DNA from: Solobacterium sp.
Lineage (GTDB): Bacteria; Bacillota_I; Bacilli_A; Erysipelotrichales; Erysipelotrichaceae
Length of the DNA stretch: 9,867 bases
Assembly (NCBI GenBank): GCA_017536845.1
Contig: JAFWCP010000151.1
Location: forward strand, 1-9,867
Direction of reading: 5' to 3'
The translations under genes were made by a program, and so were the position numbers. Position 1 is the first letter of the stretch. Each line of letters begins with the position of its first letter. This document shows, piece after piece, positions 6,666 through 9,867 of the stretch. The notes beneath the pieces were generated by a model, which ran no database searches, was not told the origin of the DNA, and saw only the letters and a program-made list of their open reading frames with translations.

Positions 6666-7613
6666 ATGGATATTGCAATTCTTCTCTGGCTGCAGGAATT
6701 CCGCGACGGCATTGGCGCCTATCTCGCCGAGTTCCTGGCCAAAATGACGTTTCTGGGCGAACTGAATACGGCCCTTGTGATCATGGCCGTTCTCTACTGG
6801 GCTGTCAGCAAGGATCTTGGCACCTTTCTGCTGATGGGCTGGAGCGGCAACCGGCTTGTCAACGGCGTGCTGAAAGTCACGTTCTGCGTGTACCGGCCAT
6901 GGATCAGGGATGCCCGCATCATTCCCTATGGCAATGCCATCACCACGGCAACCGGATATTCCTTTCCCAGCGGCCATACGATGAATGCCGTTTCCGTTTA
7001 CGGCGGCGGTGCCGTGCACAAAGACATGCCTGAGGGTCTGCGCATCGTCCTTTGCCTGCTGGTGCTGATGGTTGCCTTCAGCCGGATGTATCTGGGCGTG
7101 CATACACCCCAGGATGTTCTGGTCGGCACCGCTGCCGGCATACTGGTCATGTGGCTGATCTTCAGAATGCTGCAGTGGGTGCAGGAAAATGCCGACCGGG
7201 ATAAGCTGGTGGTCCTTGCCGGCGTCGTGCTGGCGGCAGCTGTTGCGGTATATGCGGCAGTCAAACCATATCCGACCGATTATGATGCGGCCGGCAAGCT
7301 GATTGTGGATGGAGCGAAGATGGCCAATGATACCTTTAAAGGCGTCGGTTTCAGCATGGGTTTCCTGACCGGCTGGTTCCTGGAAAGAAGGTATGTGAAG
7401 TTTACGACTGACGTCAGCCTGACGCGGAAGCTCAGCCGGGTGGTGACAGGCCTGCTGCTGTACTATGCCGTCAGCCTGATTGCCGTACCGGTCATCAAGG
7501 AAGTCTTTGCCGGCCCGGCCGGAACACTGTTATCGAGTTATCTGCAGGTATTCTGGATTTCCTTCCTTTTTCCCTGGTGCTGCAGACGCTTTGAAAAAGA
7601 AGAGCAGGCATGA
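6666..7613 (+). CDS. PAP2-family membrane phosphatase
   Basis: This is a 315-residue polytopic membrane protein. All three PAP2 motifs are intact: KX6RP (K70, R77-P78), PSGH (101-104) and SRX5HXXXD (S139-R140, H146, D150). H104 and H146 are the expected catalytic histidines. The family removes phosphate from phosphatidic acid, undecaprenyl pyrophosphate or similar lipids at the outer membrane face; the substrate here cannot be read from sequence. Beyond the roughly 170-residue catalytic core there are about four further hydrophobic stretches (near 180-200, 223-240, 258-280 and 285-305), longer than simple bacterial PAP2 enzymes. GGAGG lies seven bases before the chosen ATG; a second ATG at 6662 is in another frame and leads to a shadow frame. 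It starts 23 bases after the nucleotidase stop, so an operon is likely, perhaps for phosphate or nucleotide salvage. Confidence 0.9.
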   Translation: MDIAILLWLQEFRDGIGAYLAEFLAKMTFLGELNTALVIMAVLYWAVSKDLGTFLLMGWSGNRLVNGVLKVTFCVYRPWIRDARIIPYGNAITTATGYSFPSGHTMNAVSVYGGGAVHKDMPEGLRIVLCLLVLMVAFSRMYLGVHTPQDVLVGTAAGILVMWLIFRMLQWVQENADRDKLVVLAGVVLAAAVAVYAAVKPYPTDYDAAGKLIVDGAKMANDTFKGVGFSMGFLTGWFLERRYVKFTTDVSLTRKLSRVVTGLLLYYAVSLIAVPVIKEVFAGPAGTLLSSYLQVFWISFLFPWCCRRFEKEEQA

Positions 7614-7678
7614 AGCTGTATCTCCTGGAAGCATCCCTGCAAAGCCGGATCAGAGAGATTGACCAGGCAGTCAGATAA
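7610..7678 (+). CDS. Possible 22-residue coupled ORF after the PAP2 gene
   Basis: An ATG overlaps the PAP2 stop (ATGA) and opens MKLYLLEASLQSRIREIDQA plus VR, ending in TAA. The overlap would allow translational coupling, and the peptide could form an amphipathic helix. No good ribosome binding site and no known family support it. It ends exactly where a 24-base palindrome begins. It may be a gene remnant or chance. Confidence 0.2.
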   Translation: MKLYLLEASLQSRIREIDQAVR

Positions 7679-7701
7679 ATAATCCGAACGTTCGGATTAT
7701 T
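7678..7701 (+). repeat. Perfect 24-base palindrome (operator or terminator)
   Basis: The half-site AATAATCCGAAC is followed immediately by its exact complement. A perfect palindrome with a central GAACGTTC is typical of operators for dimeric TetR-type repressors. As RNA it would form a 10-bp stem with a small loop ending in UUAUU, so it could also end the PAP2 transcript. No regulator gene is in the window. The binding-protein promoter lies about 90 bases downstream. Confidence 0.7.
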
Positions 7702-7792
7702 CATATGTCTGAAGAGAGAAAATAACAGATTACTGCGCTACAGATGGAGAATGACGTGCTCTATCGGGTGTCATAACCGGTGCTGTTTTTCC

Positions 7793-7820
7793 TTGTTATT
7801 TTGGCTGACGGTGGTACAAT
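7793..7820 (+). promoter_or_regulatory. Promoter of the ABC importer operon
   Basis: TTGTTA (7793-7798), a 16-base spacer and TACAAT (7815-7820) with a TG extension (TGGTACAAT) form a strong vegetative promoter. It is 48 bases before the ATG at 7868. AAAGGAG at 7851-7857 is the ribosome binding site. No TPP-type or other recognisable riboswitch is seen in the short leader. Confidence 0.7.
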
Positions 7821-7867
7821 TTTCATCAGAGAAAAAGCCATCAAATGGCAAAAGGAGAATTGATTTT

Positions 7868-9163
7868 ATGAAGGATACACTGAAAAAGCTTTTGGCTGTC
7901 GCAATGGCCGGTACGCTGGCCGCATGCTCTGGCGCAAGTGACAAACCCGCCAGCACCAAGCCTGCAGCATCTTCCGCAGGCGGTTCTGAACAGACTCAGC
8001 CGGCACCGGCCGCAAATGACGAGAAGGATTACTCGGATTACACCATCCGCATTTATTCCAACTCCAACTCCACGGAGCGCACAACCTGGCTGATCAACGA
8101 AGCCAAGGATGCCGGCTTCACCATTTCCATCGACGATAACTCCGTTATCTCCGGTGATACCGTAGCCGTGCAGACTGCCAATGAGAAAAAAGACGGCGAC
8201 CTGATCTTCGGCCTGAACGAAACAAGATGGGGCCAGATTGTTGACGGAAACTATGAGAACCTGAAGCTTGTCAGCTGGACACCTTCCTGGGCCGGCGAAG
8301 TCGGTGAGTACAAGTATGACGGACAGGCTTACGGTATCGTCATCCAGAACGTCCTGATGCTCTATCGTAATGACGAGTTCGGCACCAACGGTGAAGAACT
8401 GCATTTCGACCACTGGGCAGATGTTGTTGATTCCGGCTACAAGTGGTACCGTCAGAACAAGATCGGCGGCACAACCAATGCCAACATCAACTCGGCAATG
8501 CTCTACAAGTTCACGGATCCTGCATCCCCGGCCGGCGGCATCAGCGTTGACGGCTGGAAGACACTGTGGAAGTTCTGCGCAGACGGCGTTTCCGGCGGCG
8601 ATGACTACAAGTATGGCTTCGATCCTCTGAACAAGGGTGAAGTCGCGATTTCCGAATTCTATTCCTCTGCTCTTTACGGCAAGATCGACGTTGCGGCTGA
8701 TGGCTCCGAACATCCTCTGAAGGGCGCTCTTGAGCCTGAAAACTGGGATCTGGTCGACATCAAGGACGGCACATATTACATTGCCGAATACATCGGCATC
8801 CTCGATAAGGCCGGCCGTACAGACGAACAGACAGAAGCTGTCAAGGCATTCTGCGAATGGTTCGGCAGTGCGGAAATCCAGGCAGCCTGGGCTGAAGAAT
8901 TCGATTCCTTCCCCTGCAACGAAGCAGCGGCAAAACTGGTTTACGGCGACAATATTCCGCCGATCTATGAACTGCCGAACTTCGCTCTGACAAAAGTTGC
9001 CGGCACCGACATGACCTATGCGGCATATGTCGCTGCCCACAGTGCGGAATGGACCAATATCATGACCAACCTCGGCTTCTACTGGGCAGACCAGAGTGAT
9101 GCCAAGCCGGAACCGGATTGGGATAACCTTGACTGGGCTACACTGACAGCCGCAGCCAACTGA
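7868..9163 (+). CDS. ABC-importer substrate-binding lipoprotein (Fe3+/thiamine/putrescine-like class)
   Basis: This 431-residue lipoprotein has a short signal peptide with basic start (MKDTLKKLLAVAMAGTLAAC) and lipobox LAAC with C20 as the lipid anchor. A Ser/Ala/Pro-rich linker (about 21-53) leads to the binding domain, which starts at DYTIRIYSNSNS. Segments such as GDLIFGLNETRWGQI, YDGQAYGIVIQNVLMLYRND and AVKAFCEWFGSAEIQAAW match the layout of extracellular solute-binding proteins that serve Fe3+, thiamine, phosphonate or polyamine importers. The ligand cannot be assigned. I chose the ATG at 7868 because the ribosome binding site and promoter sit before it; the frame is open further upstream, but that part crosses the promoter. 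Codon choice looks strongly biased to C-ending codons, as expected for high expression. The ATPase gene follows after a hairpin. Confidence 0.9.
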   Translation: MKDTLKKLLAVAMAGTLAACSGASDKPASTKPAASSAGGSEQTQPAPAANDEKDYSDYTIRIYSNSNSTERTTWLINEAKDAGFTISIDDNSVISGDTVAVQTANEKKDGDLIFGLNETRWGQIVDGNYENLKLVSWTPSWAGEVGEYKYDGQAYGIVIQNVLMLYRNDEFGTNGEELHFDHWADVVDSGYKWYRQNKIGGTTNANINSAMLYKFTDPASPAGGISVDGWKTLWKFCADGVSGGDDYKYGFDPLNKGEVAISEFYSSALYGKIDVAADGSEHPLKGALEPENWDLVDIKDGTYYIAEYIGILDKAGRTDEQTEAVKAFCEWFGSAEIQAAWAEEFDSFPCNEAAAKLVYGDNIPPIYELPNFALTKVAGTDMTYAAYVAAHSAEWTNIMTNLGFYWADQSDAKPEPDWDNLDWATLTAAAN

Positions 9164-9173
9164 TCAGCATCAT

Positions 9174-9220
9174 AAGCAATGCAGGGCGGGTCGGAGTATC
9201 GGCCTGCCCTGCATTGCTTT
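9174..9220 (+). terminator. Strong intercistronic hairpin between binding protein and ATPase
   Basis: A 17-bp stem (left arm 9174-9190, right arm 9203-9219, one G-U pair, 12-base loop) ends in TTTGTTT. It starts ten bases after the stop of the binding-protein gene. Such partial terminators commonly keep binding-protein mRNA far above the levels of ATPase and permease mRNA. No new promoter is visible before the ATPase ATG, so read-through is expected. Confidence 0.85.
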
Positions 9221-9252
9221 GTTTCCATCACACAGACAGAGAAAGGAAGAAT

Positions 9253-9867
9253 ATGATTCATCTTAATGATATTGTTGTAAAATTCGGCGATTTCACAGCC
9301 TTGCATAACATCAACGTCCATGTCAAAGAAGGCGAGTTCTTCACGTTCCTGGGGCCTTCCGGGTGCGGTAAGACAACCACTTTGCGGACGATCACCGGCT
9401 TTATCGAGCCGGCGTCCGGAACGGTTGTCGTCAAAGACAGGGATATCACACACGTTCCCATTGAAAACAGAAACATCGGCATCGTCTTCCAGAGCTATGC
9501 GCTGTTTCCGACCATGACGGTTTATGACAATATCGCCTTCGGTCTGAAAATCAAAAAGATGAAGAAGGGGGAGATTGATGTCAAGGTCAGAGACATTGCC
9601 GGAAAAGTCGACCTGAGTGATGAACAGCTGCAGAAAGCAGTCAGCGAGCTTTCCGGCGGCCAGCAGTAAAGGGTCGCCATTGCCCGTGCCCTCGTCACTG
9701 AACCTGCCATCATCTGCATGGATGAGCCGCTGTCCAACCTGGATGCCAAGCTGCGCGTCCAGCTCAGAAACGAACTGAAGAAGATGCAGAAGGACTTCGG
9801 CATTACGACGATCTACGTCACCCATGACCAGGAAGAAGCGCTGACCCTGTCCGATAGGATTGCTGTC
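9253..9867 (+). pseudogene. ABC-importer ATPase with an in-frame TAA after the signature motif; runs off the window
   Basis: This matches the PotA/FbpC-type ATPases of ABC importers. Walker A GPSGCGKT is at 34-41, the Q-loop at Q80 (FQSYALFP), and the signature LSGGQ at 133-137. After LSGGQQ the codon at 9667-9669 is TAA. In relatives this place is usually Gln (LSGGQQQRVA), so one C-to-T change of CAA explains it. The same frame continues without damage: RVAIARAL, Walker B IICMDEP with E158, D-loop SNLDAK and H-loop H191 (YVTHD), up to the window end. If the stop is real and read as stop, a 138-residue product lacking Walker B and the H-loop is made, which would not hydrolyse ATP. I chose the ATG at 9253 after AAAGGAAG; the TTG at 9214 lies inside the terminator stem. 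The 3' end and the permease genes are outside the window. Confidence 0.9.

Noticed and set aside
7751..7867. Upstream start for the binding protein
   Set aside because: This stretch contains the -35 and -10 boxes and the ribosome binding site; the lipoprotein signal peptide begins at 7868.
7702..7867. Riboswitch (for example TPP) before the importer
   Set aside because: No conserved TPP-box sequence is present and the leader after the promoter is under 50 bases.
7841..9040. Long minus-strand open frame (399 codons) opposite the binding-protein gene
   Set aside because: It mirrors the codon pattern of the plus-strand lipoprotein gene, has no recognisable domain, and the plus strand has a promoter, ribosome binding site and lipobox.
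9214..9252. TTG start for the ATPase
   Set aside because: It lies in the right arm of the terminator stem; ATG at 9253 has a ribosome binding site and starts at the usual family position.
9079..9825. Minus-strand frame of 248 codons opposite the ATPase
   Set aside because: It crosses the strong terminator and opposes a clear ABC ATPase; its openness is a by-product of the plus-strand codons.

Overview
The window reads as chromosomal DNA of a low-to-mid-GC Gram-positive bacterium (Bacillota, probably a gut-type Erysipelotrichia or Clostridia relative). This is an inference from strong AGGAGG-type ribosome binding sites, an RsbV-like STAS protein beside an RsbW-like partner, a Bacillota-style lipoprotein signal on the binding protein, and a Cys-rich DUF5714-type protein. 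All real genes lie on the plus strand. No tRNA, rRNA, CRISPR array or insertion sequence is visible.

Layout. (1) Positions 1-314 hold the terminator of an upstream gene and a short, frame-broken coding remnant. (2) 315-1019 encodes a Cys-rich DUF5714-type protein. (3) 1165-2070 is a promoter followed by a STAS protein and a 181-residue RsbW-like protein, ending in a strong terminator at 2123-2149. (4) 2200-3850 encodes an SLC1/DAACS-type sodium-coupled amino acid or dicarboxylate symporter. It carries an unusual cytoplasmic N-terminal domain resembling the RsbW-like fold, but its start is cut off by one extra G in a six-G run at 2232-2237. (5) 3895-6642 and 6666-7613 follow closely on the same strand: a three-part surface-anchored phosphatase (5'-nucleotidase, a middle beta domain, a CX5R tyrosine phosphatase) and a PAP2 phosphatase. 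(6) A perfect 24-base palindrome sits at 7678-7701. (7) 7793-9867 begins an ABC importer: promoter, lipoprotein binding protein of the Fe3+/thiamine/putrescine-like class, strong intercistronic hairpin, then the ATPase gene, which has an in-frame TAA immediately after its LSGGQQ signature and runs off the window.

How the genes may work together. The STAS and RsbW-like proteins look like a partner-switching pair. The same fold seems to be fused to the symporter just downstream, which suggests, as inference only, that the pair or its relatives control transport rather than a sigma factor. The two phosphatase genes behind the symporter could strip phosphate from extracellular nucleotides and from lipid or pyrophosphate substrates at the cell surface. 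The ABC importer is a separate transcription unit.

The most striking observations are the two apparently inactivating lesions (G-run frameshift and TAA in the ABC signature region), the RsbW-like domain on the symporter, and the nucleotidase/tyrosine-phosphatase fusion. Because two lesions lie within 8 kb, assembly or sequencing error must be excluded before biology is invoked.
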